From Paenibacillus sp. RC67 (GTDB lineage: Bacteria > Bacillota > Bacilli > Paenibacillales > NBRC-103111): DNA of 64,000 bases. The stretch spans positions 2,871,001-2,935,000 of the forward strand of contig NZ_CP125098.1 in the NCBI RefSeq assembly GCF_030020805.1, written 5' to 3'. Shown one piece after another: positions 11,501 to 21,407 of the stretch. The notes under the pieces are model-generated. The model was not told the DNA's origin, searched no databases, and saw only the letters and a list, made by a program, of their open reading frames with translations. Every line of letters starts with the position of its first letter. The first letter of the stretch is position 1. Position numbers and translations under genes: made by a program.

Positions 11501-12855
11501 GGCCTAAAAATGTATTCCGGGCAGGAACCATCGGTACGATTGCCGAAAAAACTGCTTTTGGTTATGTGAAGAAGTTTGAAGAGGAACAGGGAAAAAAATG
11601 GCGCGGGGCAGAAGTAAGCAGACTTGCTTCCGGTTGTACCGGGGTAAAAAGAAGTACAGGACAGCATCCCGGCGGTATCGTCGTTGTGCCGGACTATATT
11701 GACGTAGATGACATAACTCCAGTTCAATTCCCTGCGGATGATGTGAATGCTGAGTGGAAGACAACACACTTTGACTACCATGCTTTTGATGCGAACTTGT
11801 TGAAGCTCGATATACTCGGTCATGATGATCCGACCATGATGCGGATGCTTCAGGATTTGACGGGTGTCGATCCTACGACAATTCCTATGAATGATCCGAA
11901 GGTTATGAGCATGTTTAACTCAACTAAATCGCTGGGTGTCTCCCCACAGCAAATACGCAGCACAGTTGCGACTTATGGCGTACCCGAAATGGGGACAAAA
12001 TTTGTTCGTCAAATGCTTGATGAGACGCAACCTTCGTCTTTTGCCGACTTACTCCAAATATCCGGATTGTCACACGGAACAGGTGTTTGGCTAGGCAATG
12101 CGCAGGAACTAATTAAGAAAGGCACATGCACGATCAAGACCGTTATTGGTTGTCGTGATGAGATCATGCTCTACTTGATCTATAAGGCGGGTATGGATGC
12201 AGGACTCGCTTTTAAAATTACGGAGAGCGTTCGTAAAGGTAAAGGTTTGACCCCGGAGTGGAAAGAAGATATGAAGAAGCATAAAGTACCTGCATGGTAC
12301 ATCGAGTCTTGCGAGAGGATCGAGTACATGTTTCCGAAGGCGCATGCTGCTGCATATGTTATATCTGCGGTTCGCACCGCTTACTTTAAACTGTACCATC
12401 CGATTGCTTACTATGCGACCTATTACACGGTTCGTGCGGAGGACTTCGAGCTTGATTTGCTCTGCCAAGGCTATGATGCGATACTCCGCAGGTTGATCGA
12501 AATTGAGGAGAAAGCATTCCAGGCGACTCCTAAAGAAAAGGCAATGATCTCAATCCTTGAAATGGCTCTTGAAATGACGGCAAGAGGGTTCTCTTTCAAA
12601 AGTATCGATCTGTATAAATCAGATGCAACTAAATTTTTGGTTGATGGCGATTCATTGATTCCTCCATTCTCCGCTATTGGGGGGATAGGGGTGAATGCCG
12701 CTAAAAATATTGCCGCTGCTAAAGATGGCGGACCATTTCTCTCAATAGAAGACTTCCAAACACGTAGTAAAGCATCAAAAACGATTGTTGAGCTGTTAGG
12801 CTCCATGGGCTGCTTCCGCGGTTTGCCGGAATCCAACCAACTTTCGCTTTTCTAG
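8551..12855 (+). CDS. polC: DNA polymerase III alpha subunit, Gram-positive type PolC
   Basis: Main replicative polymerase of low-GC Gram-positives. Domains in order: N-terminal region (1-220), OB fold (about 220-325), PHP domain starting at EFHLHTTMS (about 335), inserted DnaQ-type 3'-5' exonuclease with FDIETTGLS (about 420) to HHRAIDDS (about 567), polymerase core with a zinc finger CRSC...CPNC (about 907-935) and the catalytic PDIDLNFSGE motif (about 960), then the C-terminal fingers. The 1434-aa product is the usual size. ATG 8551 was chosen over ATG 8524 because GGGGGAGG precedes it at 8537-8544. Confidence 0.97.
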   Translation: MSSTAVKRERFEMLMQQAHVPADVVNSFFQDGYIDRVETTRKNREWTFYIVKSTIVPHDVYRAFCKMIRDKFAHIAATKFMLKYTDEVEPALVAREYWGMFIEWVQREATSVNGWMSRAKIDVQGHQLTLMLLDSIGLELAKKKNIGQWVQTYFSDFFGVEFQVRYAVDENREAEFEKFAKKIEEEEKVVTQEIMTSIEVEESESLPEADLKLMVGYEIKDPPVPIQMIQDEEKKVTLQGAVFGLDMKELRNGSTLFTFNITDFTDSMMIKAFAKTKEDVKIFSLIQNGTWVKVRGKVEYDRFMQIPELVLIPNDVNEVMAPPDRKDDAAEKRVEFHLHTTMSTMDAITPIDQYVKMAAKWGHKAIAVTDHSGIQCYPDANKAAKKHGIKMIYGLEANVVNDGVPVVENARSMELKDIEYVIFDIETTGLSIVNNRIIEIAGVKMKDGKEVDRFATFINPHERIPYNIQQLTNITDDMVKDAPELTEMLPKFIDFVGDCVLVAHNARFDMGFIQANCKQLGLPVVTNPSLDTLELARLLFPTMKNHRLNTLADKFKVGLDNHHRAIDDSIALGYILFHLIKEANERGITDLERLNDNVGKNLKNTRPFHCCIYATNMIGKKNLYTLVSLSHTEYFHRVACIPKSLLASMREGLIITSGCEKGEFFEAVLNKSVEEAEEVAQFYDILEIQPTGVNMHLVDKGLVGSKEQLEGATRRVLDIGRKLNKPVIATGNVHYLQPRDKICRDITINGITGFSPLKDMKKPDVHFRTTKEMLAEFQFLGEETAFDVVVKNTSDLADQFEELELFPDKLFAPIIDGADEEIRTKCYDTAKRIYGEPIPEVVTARLEKELVPIIKYEFSANYLVSERLVKKSNQDGYLVGSRGSVGSSVVATFLGISEVNPLPPHYVCRSCQYNEWILDGSIPSGFDLPDKDCPNCGSKLKGEGQDIPFETFLGFKGDKVPDIDLNFSGEYQPVAHNYTKELFGPKNVFRAGTIGTIAEKTAFGYVKKFEEEQGKKWRGAEVSRLASGCTGVKRSTGQHPGGIVVVPDYIDVDDITPVQFPADDVNAEWKTTHFDYHAFDANLLKLDILGHDDPTMMRMLQDLTGVDPTTIPMNDPKVMSMFNSTKSLGVSPQQIRSTVATYGVPEMGTKFVRQMLDETQPSSFADLLQISGLSHGTGVWLGNAQELIKKGTCTIKTVIGCRDEIMLYLIYKAGMDAGLAFKITESVRKGKGLTPEWKEDMKKHKVPAWYIESCERIEYMFPKAHAAAYVISAVRTAYFKLYHPIAYYATYYTVRAEDFELDLLCQGYDAILRRLIEIEEKAFQATPKEKAMISILEMALEMTARGFSFKSIDLYKSDATKFLVDGDSLIPPFSAIGGIGVNAAKNIAAAKDGGPFLSIEDFQTRSKASKTIVELLGSMGCFRGLPESNQLSLF

Positions 12856-12892
12856 GCATTGTATCTTTCAATGAAGCAAGCCGTCCTCATAT

Positions 12893-12920
12893 TGCATACC
12901 TATAAGGCTTATGGTATAAT
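12893..12920 (+). promoter_or_regulatory. Sigma-A-type promoter for the rimP-nusA-infB operon
   Basis: TATAAT at 12915-12920 with an extended TGG just upstream, and a weak TTGCAT -35 box 17 bases before it. It lies in the 183-base gap between polC and rimP. Confidence 0.6.
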
Positions 12921-12957
12921 CTTCTTTGGTAACAACCGTTATAAGTTCGGATCTTAG

Positions 12958-12977
12958 AGAGTGGGGAAACCCACTCT
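12958..12977 (+). terminator. GAAA-loop hairpin in the rimP leader
   Basis: AGAGTGGG-GAAA-CCCACTCT is a perfect 8-bp stem with a GNRA tetraloop, followed by TTACATTTTG. It lies downstream of the promoter at 12893, so it may act as a leader attenuator or an mRNA-stabilising hairpin and not as a full terminator. Confidence 0.55.
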
Positions 12978-13038
12978 TTACATTTTGTTACAGAGATGAA
13001 AGCATTAGGCTTTCCATTTGATGATAGGAGGTTGCAGG

Positions 13039-13497
13039 TTGATTTCGCAAATTAAACCTATAGTTGAATCACTTCTTCAGCCTTTTTTGGACGAAAACAG
13101 CTTTGAATTAGTGGATGTTGAGTATGTAAAAGAAGGCAGCAATTGGTTTCTGCGAGTTTATGTAGACAAAGAAGGCGGCATCGATATCGACGATTGCGGC
13201 CGAATTAGTGAATTCCTTAGTGAAAAATTGGATGAAAATGATCCGATTCCTACAGCTTACTTCTTGGAAGTATCCTCTCCAGGGGCCGAGCGTCCGTTGA
13301 AAAAGGTGCAGGATTATTATAAAGCAGTAGGACAACATGTGTTTGTTACTACCTATGAGCCACTAGACGGGCTAAAAGAGTTCGAAGGTACGCTGCTGTC
13401 ATTTGACGAGCAAACCGTGGTCGTAGAGATCGGAAAGAAAAAACACGAGATTCCGTACAATAAAGTAGCTAGCGCTAGACTGGCTATCGTGTTCTAA
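13039..13497 (+). CDS. rimP: Ribosome maturation factor RimP
   Basis: Assists maturation of the 30S subunit. The typical features are [30 protein letters not shown] in the N-terminal domain and [13 protein letters not shown], followed by the C-terminal SH3-like domain. TTG at 13039 is preferred: AGGAGG (13026-13031) lies seven bases upstream and the protein then has 152 aa, the usual size. It is the first gene of the rimP-nusA-ylxR-ylxQ-infB-rbfA operon. Confidence 0.95.
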   Translation: MISQIKPIVESLLQPFLDENSFELVDVEYVKEGSNWFLRVYVDKEGGIDIDDCGRISEFLSEKLDENDPIPTAYFLEVSSPGAERPLKKVQDYYKAVGQHVFVTTYEPLDGLKEFEGTLLSFDEQTVVVEIGKKKHEIPYNKVASARLAIVF

Positions 13498-13536
13498 AAC
13501 AGTGGTGGATTTTATGAGAGGGGGAGCTCCGTTCAA

Positions 13537-14634
13537 ATGAATATGGATTTTATTGAAGCATTGTTGGAAATCGAAAGGGAAAAAGGAATCGCCAAAGAAG
13601 TGCTGATTGATGCTATTGAAGCGGCACTGATCTCCAGCTATAAACGTAATTTTAATACTGCACAAAACGTTCGCGTGGACATTAACCGTCACACCGGATT
13701 GATTAAAGTGTATGCTCGTAAAACGGTGGTAGAGGATGTTTTGGACCCTCGTTTGGAAATTTCGCTGTTTGCGGCTCGTGAAATAAACCAAAATTATCAA
13801 CTGAACGATATTGTTGAAATTGAGGTTACACCTAGAGATTTTGGTCGTATCGCAGCACAGACAGCTAAGCAGGTCGTTACTCAGCGCATTCGCGAAGCGG
13901 AGCGCGGATTGATTTATAACGCCTTTGTCGATAAAGAAGAGGATATTGTGACCGGTATTGTGCAAAGACAGGATTTGCGCAATATTTATATCGATTTGGG
14001 CAAAATCGAAGCGGCGCTGCCTTTAACCGAGCTTATGCCGACAGATAAGTTTAAACAAAGCGACCGCGTCAAAGCTTATATTACTAAAGTTGAAAATACG
14101 ACTAAAGGCCCACAAATTATTTTGTCGCGTACGCACCCGGGTCTTTTAAAACGTTTATTCGAGCTTGAAGTACCGGAAATTTTCGACGGTGTCGTTGAGA
14201 TTCGTTCCGTTGCGCGCGAAGCCGGGTTTCGTTCCAAAATTGCTGTTTTTTCACGCAATGCGGAAGTGGATCCAGTCGGCTCTTGTGTGGGACCTAAAGG
14301 AATGCGCGTTCAAACGATCGTTAACGAGCTAAAAGGCGAGAAGATCGATATCGTGCGTTGGGTCGAAAATGTGGATGAATACGTAGCTAACGCACTCAGT
14401 CCTTCCAAGGTGCTTGAAGTGAATGTATTTGAGAACGAGAAAATGGCTCGTGTTATCGTACCTGATTATCAGCTCTCTCTTGCTATCGGGATAAAAGGGC
14501 AAAACGCTAGATTAGCTGCGAAGCTGACTGGCTGGAAAATTGATATCAAAAGCGAGACTCAAGCAGAACAAGAATACGGCCGTCCTAAAACGTACACCGA
14601 GGAAATGCACCAGGATTCGGTCAGTATTGATTAG
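13537..14634 (+). CDS. nusA: Transcription termination/antitermination factor NusA
   Basis: RNA polymerase-associated pausing and termination factor. The N-terminal RNAP-binding domain (1-125), S1 domain (about 135-200) and two KH domains (about 230-345) are recognisable; VGSCVGPKGMRVQ and AIGIKGQNARLAAKLTGWKIDI are the KH signatures. The 365-aa form lacks the C-terminal acidic repeats found in E. coli, as expected for Firmicutes. The ATG at 13537 is preceded by GAGGGGGAG. It overlaps no neighbour but is tightly packed between rimP and ylxR. Confidence 0.96.
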   Translation: MNMDFIEALLEIEREKGIAKEVLIDAIEAALISSYKRNFNTAQNVRVDINRHTGLIKVYARKTVVEDVLDPRLEISLFAAREINQNYQLNDIVEIEVTPRDFGRIAAQTAKQVVTQRIREAERGLIYNAFVDKEEDIVTGIVQRQDLRNIYIDLGKIEAALPLTELMPTDKFKQSDRVKAYITKVENTTKGPQIILSRTHPGLLKRLFELEVPEIFDGVVEIRSVAREAGFRSKIAVFSRNAEVDPVGSCVGPKGMRVQTIVNELKGEKIDIVRWVENVDEYVANALSPSKVLEVNVFENEKMARVIVPDYQLSLAIGIKGQNARLAAKLTGWKIDIKSETQAEQEYGRPKTYTEEMHQDSVSID

Positions 14635-14668
14635 TGTAAGCAGCTGACAAAGTAGAAGGTGATCTAAG

Positions 14669-14980
14669 ATGAAGCAAAAGAAAATCCCTCTTCGCAAATG
14701 TGTAGCATGCCAGCAAATGATGCCCAAAAAAGAACTGATTCGTGTCGTGAAAACACCGAATGACGAAATCATCATCGACTTAACGGGTAAAAAAGCGGGA
14801 CGTGGAGCTTATTTGTGTGGAAAGCTGTCTTGCTTCAGATTGGCCAAAAAGAGCCGAGCATTGGACCGTGCGTTGAAGCATTCGGTCAGCGCAGAGATTT
14901 ACGATGCCTTGGAACAGGATTTCATTAAAGTAGAAGATGAGTTCATTGCTGGCAAAGAAGCGGCGGTGGATGATGAATAA
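14669..14980 (+). CDS. ylxR: YlxR family RNA-binding protein (RnpM)
   Basis: Small RNA-binding protein of the DUF448 family, usually between nusA and ylxQ. In B. subtilis it is reported as an RNase P modulator. Visible features are the RKCVACQQM motif at about residues 9-17 and the GRGAYLCGKLSCF region near residue 45. Length 103 aa is slightly above the usual ~90 because of an acidic C-terminal tail. It overlaps the start of ylxQ, which suggests translational coupling. Confidence 0.92.
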   Translation: MKQKKIPLRKCVACQQMMPKKELIRVVKTPNDEIIIDLTGKKAGRGAYLCGKLSCFRLAKKSRALDRALKHSVSAEIYDALEQDFIKVEDEFIAGKEAAVDDE

Positions 14981-15299
14981 TAAATGGTTTAACCACCTGG
15001 GATTGGCCATGAGAGCAGGCAAGGTGATTACGGGGGAAGACTCCGTCATTGATTCTGTTCGTAAGGGCGAAGCCAAGTTAGTTATTGTAGCGGAAGATGC
15101 CTCCCCCAACACTTTGAAAAAAGTGAGCGATAAATGCAGTACGTATCGGGTTCCCCTACATCAGTACGGCAGCCGTGAGCAATTAGGAGCAAGTATCGGA
15201 AAAGAAACGCGGGTTGTTATAGCCGTAATCGATGCTGGATTTGCGAAAATGCTGAAGAAGAGTCTGGAAAATCGTACGGAGGTGGACAGTATTGAGTAA
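14970..15299 (+). CDS. ylxQ: L7Ae/L30e-family RNA-binding protein YlxQ
   Basis: Member of the L7Ae family of kink-turn RNA-binding proteins. The [18 protein letters not shown]-terminus and [18 protein letters not shown] core fit the fold. The ATG at 14970 (or 14973) lies inside the end of ylxR and gives 109 aa, as in related species; the longer frame from 14937 adds residues that do not look like the family. Its last bases overlap the TTG start of infB. Confidence 0.9.
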   Translation: MMNNKWFNHLGLAMRAGKVITGEDSVIDSVRKGEAKLVIVAEDASPNTLKKVSDKCSTYRVPLHQYGSREQLGASIGKETRVVIAVIDAGFAKMLKKSLENRTEVDSIE

Positions 15300-18120
15300 A
15301 CAAGAGAATAATAAGGATAATAAACTCAGAGTATATGAATATGCCAAGTCTTTAAATATGAGCAGTAAAGAGATCATTACCATCCTTAAAAGATTAAGTA
15401 TTCCGGTTAACAATCATATGAGCGTAATGGAGAACGATACAGTGGAGAGTGTGGAAAAATTTTTTAAAGATGTAAAAGCAAATGCAGCAGCCAAACGAGG
15501 AACTAATGAAACGGGGAATGCTTCTATCAGTACGAATACGAGTACAAATACAGTGAACAAAGACGCAAACGCACAAGCACAAACGCAAGCTGGACAACAG
15601 CCTAAAACAGAAACTAAGCCTCAAGCTCCACAAGGCCAGTCGAGTAATCCACAAGGCCAATCGAGCAATCAACAAAGACCTAGTGGCAGTCAGCACGGTC
15701 AAAGCTCTGGCCAATCCAACAGCGGACCACGCACAGGCGACCGTAGACCTGACCAACAAGGTCAAGGTGGCGGTAATCGTGGGCAATATGGTGATCGCAG
15801 ACCGCAAGGACAAGGCTCCCAGGGCGGCGGGTATAACAACCAGCAGCGCAGCGGCAACCAACAAGGCGGAAGCTATAATCAAAACCGTGGTGGAAGTCAA
15901 CAAGGCGGAGGCTACAACCAGAACCGTGGCGGTCAACAAGGCGGAGGCCAGGGTGGTCAAGGCCAAAGCCGTCCAAGCGGTGGCTACAGCCAAGGACAAG
16001 GCAATCGCACTGGTGCACCGAGCAGTAACAACAACGGTAACCGTTCCGGAGACCAACGTCCAGCTCGTCCGCAAGGCGGGTTCGAGCAACGCAAGCCGTT
16101 CGAGCAACGGGGTGCTGGTCAAGGAGCTTCCAACTCGTTTAACAAGTCCGTTGGTGCTGGGCCTGCGAGGTCTAATACACCTGTAGATGTGGACCAAGAT
16201 GATGCAGCGAGCAAAGGTAAGACGACTAAGAAGACCAAACCGAATCAAAAACGTTTTGATGATAATAAAGTAAGTTCTTCCAGAGGACCGCAAAACAACA
16301 GAGGAAATAACCGCAATCAACGAGGCAGATACCAACAAGAACCAGTTAAGAAAGAAAAAGTGGATAACACCCCTAAGAAAATTATCGTACGCGGTACGAT
16401 GACGGTTGGCGAACTGGCTAAAGCTCTGCATAAGGATGCTTCGGAAGTTATTAAAAAGCTGTTGTTCTTGGGCACTATGGCAACGATCAACCAAGAGCTT
16501 GATCTGGACGCAATTCAACTGCTCGCAGGTGATTATAACGTTGAGGTTGAACTGAAAATTCCGGTTGAGGAAGACAAGTTCGAGCAATTCGAAGAGAAAG
16601 ACGATGAAGCAGATCTGCTTGAACGTCCTCCGGTTGTTACGATTATGGGTCACGTTGACCATGGTAAAACGACATTGCTTGATGCGATTCGCAAAACGAG
16701 TGTAACCGAAGGTGAAGCAGGGGGAATTACCCAGCATATCGGTGCGTACCAAGTAGAAATTCACAACAAGAAAATTACGTTCCTGGATACTCCTGGTCAC
16801 GAGGCGTTCACATCGATGCGTGCCCGCGGCGCGCAAGTAACTGACATCACGATCATCGTAGTTGCAGCAGACGACGGCGTTATGCCACAAACCGTTGAAG
16901 CGATTAACCATGCTAAAGCGGCAAAAGTACCTATTATCGTAGCGGTTAACAAGGTAGATAAACCGGACTCTAATCCGGATAAAATCAAGCAAGAGCTTAC
17001 CGAGTATGAACTGGTACCTGAAGAATGGGGCGGAGATACTATCTTCTGCAACATTTCCGCAAAACAGCGCATCGGGCTTGAAAACCTGCTTGATATGATT
17101 CTGCTTGTAGCCGAGGTTCAAGAGCTTAAAGCGAACCCGAATAAACGTGCTAGAGGTACCGTTATTGAAGCGGAGCTGGACAAAGGTAAAGGTCCGGTTG
17201 CACGCGTTCTTATTCAGCATGGTACGCTTAAAGTTGGAGACAGCTTCGTAGCCGGCGTATGCTTTGGCCGCGTTCGCGCTATGGTCAATGACAAAGGTAA
17301 AAAGCTGAAGGAAGCGGGTCCATCTACTCCTGTAGAAATTACGGGCTTGACCGAAGTTCCTCAAGCAGGCGATCCGTTCATTTGTTTCGAGGACGAACGT
17401 AAAGCAAGAGCTATTGCCGAAAAACGTGCTATTACCTTGAGACAATCGGAAATGGGAGCGAATGTTCGCGTAACCTTGGACGATCTGTATAAACATATTA
17501 AAGACGGCGAAATCAAAGATTTGAACGTGATCATTAAAGGGGACGTTCAAGGATCGGTTGAAGCGCTGCGCGGTTCTCTTGAGAAAATCGATATCGAAGG
17601 CGTTCGCGTTAAAATCTTGCATAACGGCGTAGGCGCGATTACTGAATCCGACGTAATTTTGGCTTCAGCATCTAATGCTATCGTTATCGGCTTTAATGTT
17701 CGCCCTGAGCCGCAAGCTAAAAACACTGCGGATCAAGAGAAAGTGGACATTCGTCTGCATAGTATCATTTACAAAGTTATCGAAGAAATCGAGCAAGCCA
17801 TGAAAGGGATGCTTGATCCTGTCTTTAAAGAAGTGGTTATCGGGCAAGCTGAAGTCCGTAACATCTTCAAAGTCTCCAAAATCGGCGTTATTGCTGGTTG
17901 CATGGTCATTTCCGGTAAAATTGCCCGCAATGCCAAAATGCGTCTGATCCGCAGCGGAATCGTAGTGTTCGAAGGCAATATCGATTCCCTCAAACGTTTC
18001 AAGGACGATGCCAAGGAAGTGGCTCAAGGTTACGAATGTGGTATATCTCTAGAAAAATACAACGATATTAAAGAAGGGGATATTATCGAAGCCTTCGTAA
18101 TGGAGACTGTTGAGAGGTGA
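15292..18120 (+). CDS. infB: Translation initiation factor IF-2
   Basis: GTPase that places initiator tRNA in the ribosomal P site. An IF2N domain (about 10-60) is followed by an unusually long low-complexity linker of Gln, Gly, Asn, Ser and Arg (about residues 90-290). A second IF2N domain (about 365-415) and the G domain come next, with [16 protein letters not shown] at about 451, DTPGHEAF and NKVDKPD intact, then domains II-IV. Length 942 aa exceeds the ~716 aa of B. subtilis, mostly because of the linker. TTG start at 15292 follows GGAGGTGG and overlaps ylxQ by eight bases. Confidence 0.96.
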   Translation: MSKQENNKDNKLRVYEYAKSLNMSSKEIITILKRLSIPVNNHMSVMENDTVESVEKFFKDVKANAAAKRGTNETGNASISTNTSTNTVNKDANAQAQTQAGQQPKTETKPQAPQGQSSNPQGQSSNQQRPSGSQHGQSSGQSNSGPRTGDRRPDQQGQGGGNRGQYGDRRPQGQGSQGGGYNNQQRSGNQQGGSYNQNRGGSQQGGGYNQNRGGQQGGGQGGQGQSRPSGGYSQGQGNRTGAPSSNNNGNRSGDQRPARPQGGFEQRKPFEQRGAGQGASNSFNKSVGAGPARSNTPVDVDQDDAASKGKTTKKTKPNQKRFDDNKVSSSRGPQNNRGNNRNQRGRYQQEPVKKEKVDNTPKKIIVRGTMTVGELAKALHKDASEVIKKLLFLGTMATINQELDLDAIQLLAGDYNVEVELKIPVEEDKFEQFEEKDDEADLLERPPVVTIMGHVDHGKTTLLDAIRKTSVTEGEAGGITQHIGAYQVEIHNKKITFLDTPGHEAFTSMRARGAQVTDITIIVVAADDGVMPQTVEAINHAKAAKVPIIVAVNKVDKPDSNPDKIKQELTEYELVPEEWGGDTIFCNISAKQRIGLENLLDMILLVAEVQELKANPNKRARGTVIEAELDKGKGPVARVLIQHGTLKVGDSFVAGVCFGRVRAMVNDKGKKLKEAGPSTPVEITGLTEVPQAGDPFICFEDERKARAIAEKRAITLRQSEMGANVRVTLDDLYKHIKDGEIKDLNVIIKGDVQGSVEALRGSLEKIDIEGVRVKILHNGVGAITESDVILASASNAIVIGFNVRPEPQAKNTADQEKVDIRLHSIIYKVIEEIEQAMKGMLDPVFKEVVIGQAEVRNIFKVSKIGVIAGCMVISGKIARNAKMRLIRSGIVVFEGNIDSLKRFKDDAKEVAQGYECGISLEKYNDIKEGDIIEAFVMETVER

Positions 18121-18125
18121 TTTGA

Positions 18126-18482
18126 ATGGCGCGCATTCGCGTAGGTAGAGTCGGAGAACAAATTAAAAAAGAACTAAGTCAAATCATTCAGTCAGAGCTG
18201 AAAGACCCTCGTATCGGATTTATTACGGTTACAGGTGTTGAGGTAACGAATGATTTGTCTCAAGCCAAGATTTACCTGAGTGTTTTGGGTACGGACGAGC
18301 AAAAGGAAGAAACGCTTAAAGCGCTGGGTCGCGGAAGCGGGTTTATTCGTTCGGAGCTTGGCAAAAGAATTCGCTTGCGCAAAATTCCAGATCTGATCTT
18401 CCGTTTCGATGCATCTATCGATTATGGTAGTCATATCGAGAAATTGTTGAGCCAAATCAATGGGGAGAATGCGCAACCATGA
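18126..18482 (+). CDS. rbfA: Ribosome-binding factor A
   Basis: Cold-shock-linked 30S maturation factor with a KH-like fold. [18 protein letters not shown] and the [28 protein letters not shown] signature are present (landmarks only). Length 118 aa is normal. It starts five bases after infB with AGAGGTGAT as ribosome site, and its stop overlaps the ATG of nrnA. Confidence 0.95.
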   Translation: MARIRVGRVGEQIKKELSQIIQSELKDPRIGFITVTGVEVTNDLSQAKIYLSVLGTDEQKEETLKALGRGSGFIRSELGKRIRLRKIPDLIFRFDASIDYGSHIEKLLSQINGENAQP

Positions 18483-19483
18483 CGGCATTTTCCAAGCAGG
18501 ATGATTATGCTGTTCAATTGAATGCAGCAGCACACTTCATTCATGCTAATGATGATTTTCTGGTGGTATCCCATATTCATCCGGATGGGGATGCCGCCGG
18601 CTCTACATTTGCCGTAGGATGGTTGCTGACCTCTTTAGGCAAAAAGTTCACTCTTATCAACGAAGGCAGCATGCCTGAGAAATACAGGTATATGGCTGCC
18701 GGGAAGCTGCCGATTATCGATTACGAAGCTTCTGCAAGTACGATGAAAGATCAATTTACACATGTTATTAGTGTGGATTGTGCTGACTTTTCCCGAATGG
18801 GCAGCGTCAGCAAGCTGTTTGCTGAGGGTGTACAATTGCTGAATATTGATCATCACGCAACGAACGATCGCTTTGGCAGCTGCAATCTTGTAGTAGATGA
18901 TGCCGCGGCAACGGTTGAAGTATTATACGATCTGTGTTCTGCAATGGATATTCCTTTTACACATGAGCTTAATGTCTGCATTTATTCGGGATTGTTGACA
19001 GATACGGGCGGATTCCGCTACTCCAATGCCTCACCTAAGGTGATGCGCATTGCAGCGGATATGCTGCAGCGTGGAGTTAAAGGCCATGAACTGGCTGAGC
19101 ATTTGTTGGAGAAGCTGTCGCATCCACAAATCTCACTCATTAAAAGCAGCTTGTCTACGTTATCCTTTGCTCATCAAAACCAAGTGGCTTGGGTTTCCGT
19201 TACTTTATCGGAGCTTGAGCAGAGCGGTGCGAGCAATGAGGATTTGGACGGATTGGTCAACTACCCTAGAAATGTAGAGGGTGTAGAGGTTGGCATTTTG
19301 TTCAAGGAACGGGAAGATATCGTGAAGGTGAGCTTGCGCTCCAATGGAAAAGTGGATGTCGCTCAAGTTGCCAAATCGTTTGGCGGCGGAGGTCATATGC
19401 GAGCAGCAGGATGTGCCGTTAAAGGAACATTGAACGAAGCTATTGAACGTGTCGTTAAGGAAGTAGGTTTGGCGCTTGCATGA
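18479..19483 (+). CDS. nrnA: Bifunctional oligoribonuclease / pAp phosphatase NrnA (DHH family)
   Basis: Degrades nanoRNAs and dephosphorylates 3',5'-pAp. DHH-domain motifs are all visible: [11 protein letters not shown] (about residue 32), [10 protein letters not shown] (about 99), IDHHATND (about 123) and [12 protein letters not shown] (about 171). The C-terminal DHHA1 motif [10 protein letters not shown] is near residue 303. Length 334 aa is normal. ATGA overlaps couple it to rbfA upstream and truB downstream. Confidence 0.94.
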   Translation: MTAFSKQDDYAVQLNAAAHFIHANDDFLVVSHIHPDGDAAGSTFAVGWLLTSLGKKFTLINEGSMPEKYRYMAAGKLPIIDYEASASTMKDQFTHVISVDCADFSRMGSVSKLFAEGVQLLNIDHHATNDRFGSCNLVVDDAAATVEVLYDLCSAMDIPFTHELNVCIYSGLLTDTGGFRYSNASPKVMRIAADMLQRGVKGHELAEHLLEKLSHPQISLIKSSLSTLSFAHQNQVAWVSVTLSELEQSGASNEDLDGLVNYPRNVEGVEVGILFKEREDIVKVSLRSNGKVDVAQVAKSFGGGGHMRAAGCAVKGTLNEAIERVVKEVGLALA

Positions 19484-20406
19484 CAAATGAAATGTTGGAA
19501 GGAATACTCCCTATTTGGAAGCCTGTTGGATTTACATCCCATGATGTGGTGGCCAAAGCCAGGCGTATTCTTCGAATTAAAAGAATCGGTCACACGGGTA
19601 CCTTGGATCCTCAGGTAACCGGCGTACTACCGCTTTGCATAGGGCGGGCAACGAGGCTTGTAGAGTATATCCAGGAGCTTCCTAAGGAGTACGAGGCTAC
19701 CTTGAAAATCGGACTTGCTACCGACACGGAAGATGCTGGCGGTCAAGTGATTGAACAAGTGGATCAAGTTCATTTGACAGAAGCTCAAGTGCGAGAAACA
19801 CTGGAATCCTTTGTTGGTGACATCGAGCAAGTCCCACCCATGTACTCGGCAGTTAAAGTGGATGGTAAGCGCCTATATGAGTTAGCCCGTCAAGGGATTG
19901 AAGTAGAGCGCAAATCACGTAAGGTGACAATATACAATATTGAGATCCTGGATATGGATCTTACTATGGACCACCCGGAAATTCGCTTCCGTGTGCAATG
20001 CTCCAAAGGAACCTATATCCGCACTTTATGTGTGGACGTAGGAAAAGCACTCGGATATCCGGCAGTGATGTCGGAGCTAGTGCGTACTTCCACAGGCAGC
20101 ATGGGACGGGAGCAATGCCTTACCTTGGAGCAGCTGGAGCTGCTTCAACAGCAGGGTGGGGTATCGGACAAGCTGATTCCTGCCGAGATTGCATTAGCTC
20201 ACATGCCTACGGTGCGTTTGAGTGAAGAGCAGACTCGCAAGGCTTTGCTTGGGCAAAAACTGACCTTGACTCCTTCGGAGCAGACGGCTTTGATGGACGC
20301 TGCCGAGCTTAATTATGCGGTGTATAGTGAAACCTCTCAATTTATTGGGATATTTCAATGGGATCGCGATAAACGGGAACTGCAGCCTGTTAAAGTATTT
20401 TCGTAG
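19480..20406 (+). CDS. truB: tRNA pseudouridine(55) synthase
   Basis: Makes pseudouridine 55 in the T-loop of tRNA. WKPVGFTSHDVV and GHTGTLDPQVTGVLPLCIG carry the signature; Asp43 in GTLDP is the catalytic residue. YEATLKIGLATDTEDAGG and the KGTYIRTL motif are also present. Length 308 aa is normal. It starts in the stop of nrnA (ATGA overlap). Confidence 0.96.
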   Translation: MTNEMLEGILPIWKPVGFTSHDVVAKARRILRIKRIGHTGTLDPQVTGVLPLCIGRATRLVEYIQELPKEYEATLKIGLATDTEDAGGQVIEQVDQVHLTEAQVRETLESFVGDIEQVPPMYSAVKVDGKRLYELARQGIEVERKSRKVTIYNIEILDMDLTMDHPEIRFRVQCSKGTYIRTLCVDVGKALGYPAVMSELVRTSTGSMGREQCLTLEQLELLQQQGGVSDKLIPAEIALAHMPTVRLSEEQTRKALLGQKLTLTPSEQTALMDAAELNYAVYSETSQFIGIFQWDRDKRELQPVKVFS

Positions 20407-20443
20407 CAAGCTTCGTCTGAAAAGAATGCAGGTGACATATTCG

Positions 20444-21394
20444 ATGCAATCTATACATTTGAACTACCCCATAGTTGAAGGTAAAGATACGAAAGCGATG
20501 GGGCCGCAAGTGCTGGCGATCGGGGAATTTGACGGGATTCATCTCGGTCATCAGGAAGTGATCAGACGGGCGCTGCAGACGGCACAACGAATGCACATTC
20601 CCGCTTCGATCATGACATTTCATCCGCATCCCAAAGAAGTGCTGGGACAACAAAAATATACTCAACTGCTTACTCCTTCCAAGCAAAAGGAGCAGGTGCT
20701 TTCCGAAATGGGATTGGATAAAAGCTATCTTATAGCTTTTGACTCCGATTTTATGAAGGTGACACCCGAAGAATTTGTTGAGAATATGTTGATTCCTATG
20801 AATGTGAACACCGTGATCGTAGGTTTTGATTTCACCTTTGGCTTTCGAGGTGCTGGAACACCAGATACATTATGCGAGCTTGCAGCTGGACGGTTTGCAG
20901 TAGAAGTGATAAGACCGTTTCAGCTAAATGGCTGCAAGGTAAGCAGCACGCTTGTCCGAGAGTGTCTGCAAAATGCAAAATTAGAAGAAGCTAACCGCCT
21001 GCTGGGACGTCCTTACACCATCACAGGAACTGTTGTCACAGGTGATGGTCGAGGCCGTACGATTGGTTTTCCAACGGCTAATATTGAAATGTCGGAATCC
21101 TTTGTCATTCCGGCGCTAGGCGTATATGCCGTTAAGGTTACTGTGGATGGCGAAGTTTATAACGCAGTAATGAATGTAGGAAAGAAGCCTACGTTTGTTG
21201 AGGATTTGGAAAAGCCTACGTTGGAAGCCCATCTGTTTGATTTCTCCCGTTCGATTTACGGAAGCGCAGTTTCTGTAGAGTTTATTACCTTTCTTCGTCC
21301 CGAACGAAAATTCGGGTCAGTGGATGAATTGGTTACCCAAATTCGTACGGATGCAGACAAGGCCCGAACCATTTTAACGCAAAACGAACAATAA
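20444..21394 (+). CDS. ribF: Bifunctional riboflavin kinase / FAD synthetase
   Basis: Makes FMN and FAD from riboflavin. The N-terminal nucleotidyltransferase has GEFDGIHLGHQEVI (about residue 28) and MTFHPHPKEV; the C-terminal kinase domain (about 190-316) has GRGRTIGFPTANIE. The frame is open from 20315 inside truB, but ATG 20444 is preferred because AGGTGA lies eight bases upstream and 316 aa fits the family; ATG 20426 is an alternative. Confidence 0.94.
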   Translation: MQSIHLNYPIVEGKDTKAMGPQVLAIGEFDGIHLGHQEVIRRALQTAQRMHIPASIMTFHPHPKEVLGQQKYTQLLTPSKQKEQVLSEMGLDKSYLIAFDSDFMKVTPEEFVENMLIPMNVNTVIVGFDFTFGFRGAGTPDTLCELAAGRFAVEVIRPFQLNGCKVSSTLVRECLQNAKLEEANRLLGRPYTITGTVVTGDGRGRTIGFPTANIEMSESFVIPALGVYAVKVTVDGEVYNAVMNVGKKPTFVEDLEKPTLEAHLFDFSRSIYGSAVSVEFITFLRPERKFGSVDELVTQIRTDADKARTILTQNEQ

Positions 21395-21407
21395 TTCTTT
21401 TCTCTAT

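Noticed and set aside
11200..11823. 207-residue - strand frame inside polC
   Set aside because: Shadow frame of a conserved PolC region that includes the catalytic motif; no ribosome site or family match.
12893..13038. tRNA gene before rimP, as in some bacteria
   Set aside because: The gap contains only a promoter and a small GAAA-loop hairpin; no cloverleaf or TTCGA T-loop could be found.
15394..17622. 742-residue open frame on the - strand opposite infB
   Set aside because: It is an exact shadow of the IF2 gene. IF2 is recognisable along its whole length and the antisense translation is Arg/Thr/Leu-rich low-complexity sequence with no family resemblance.
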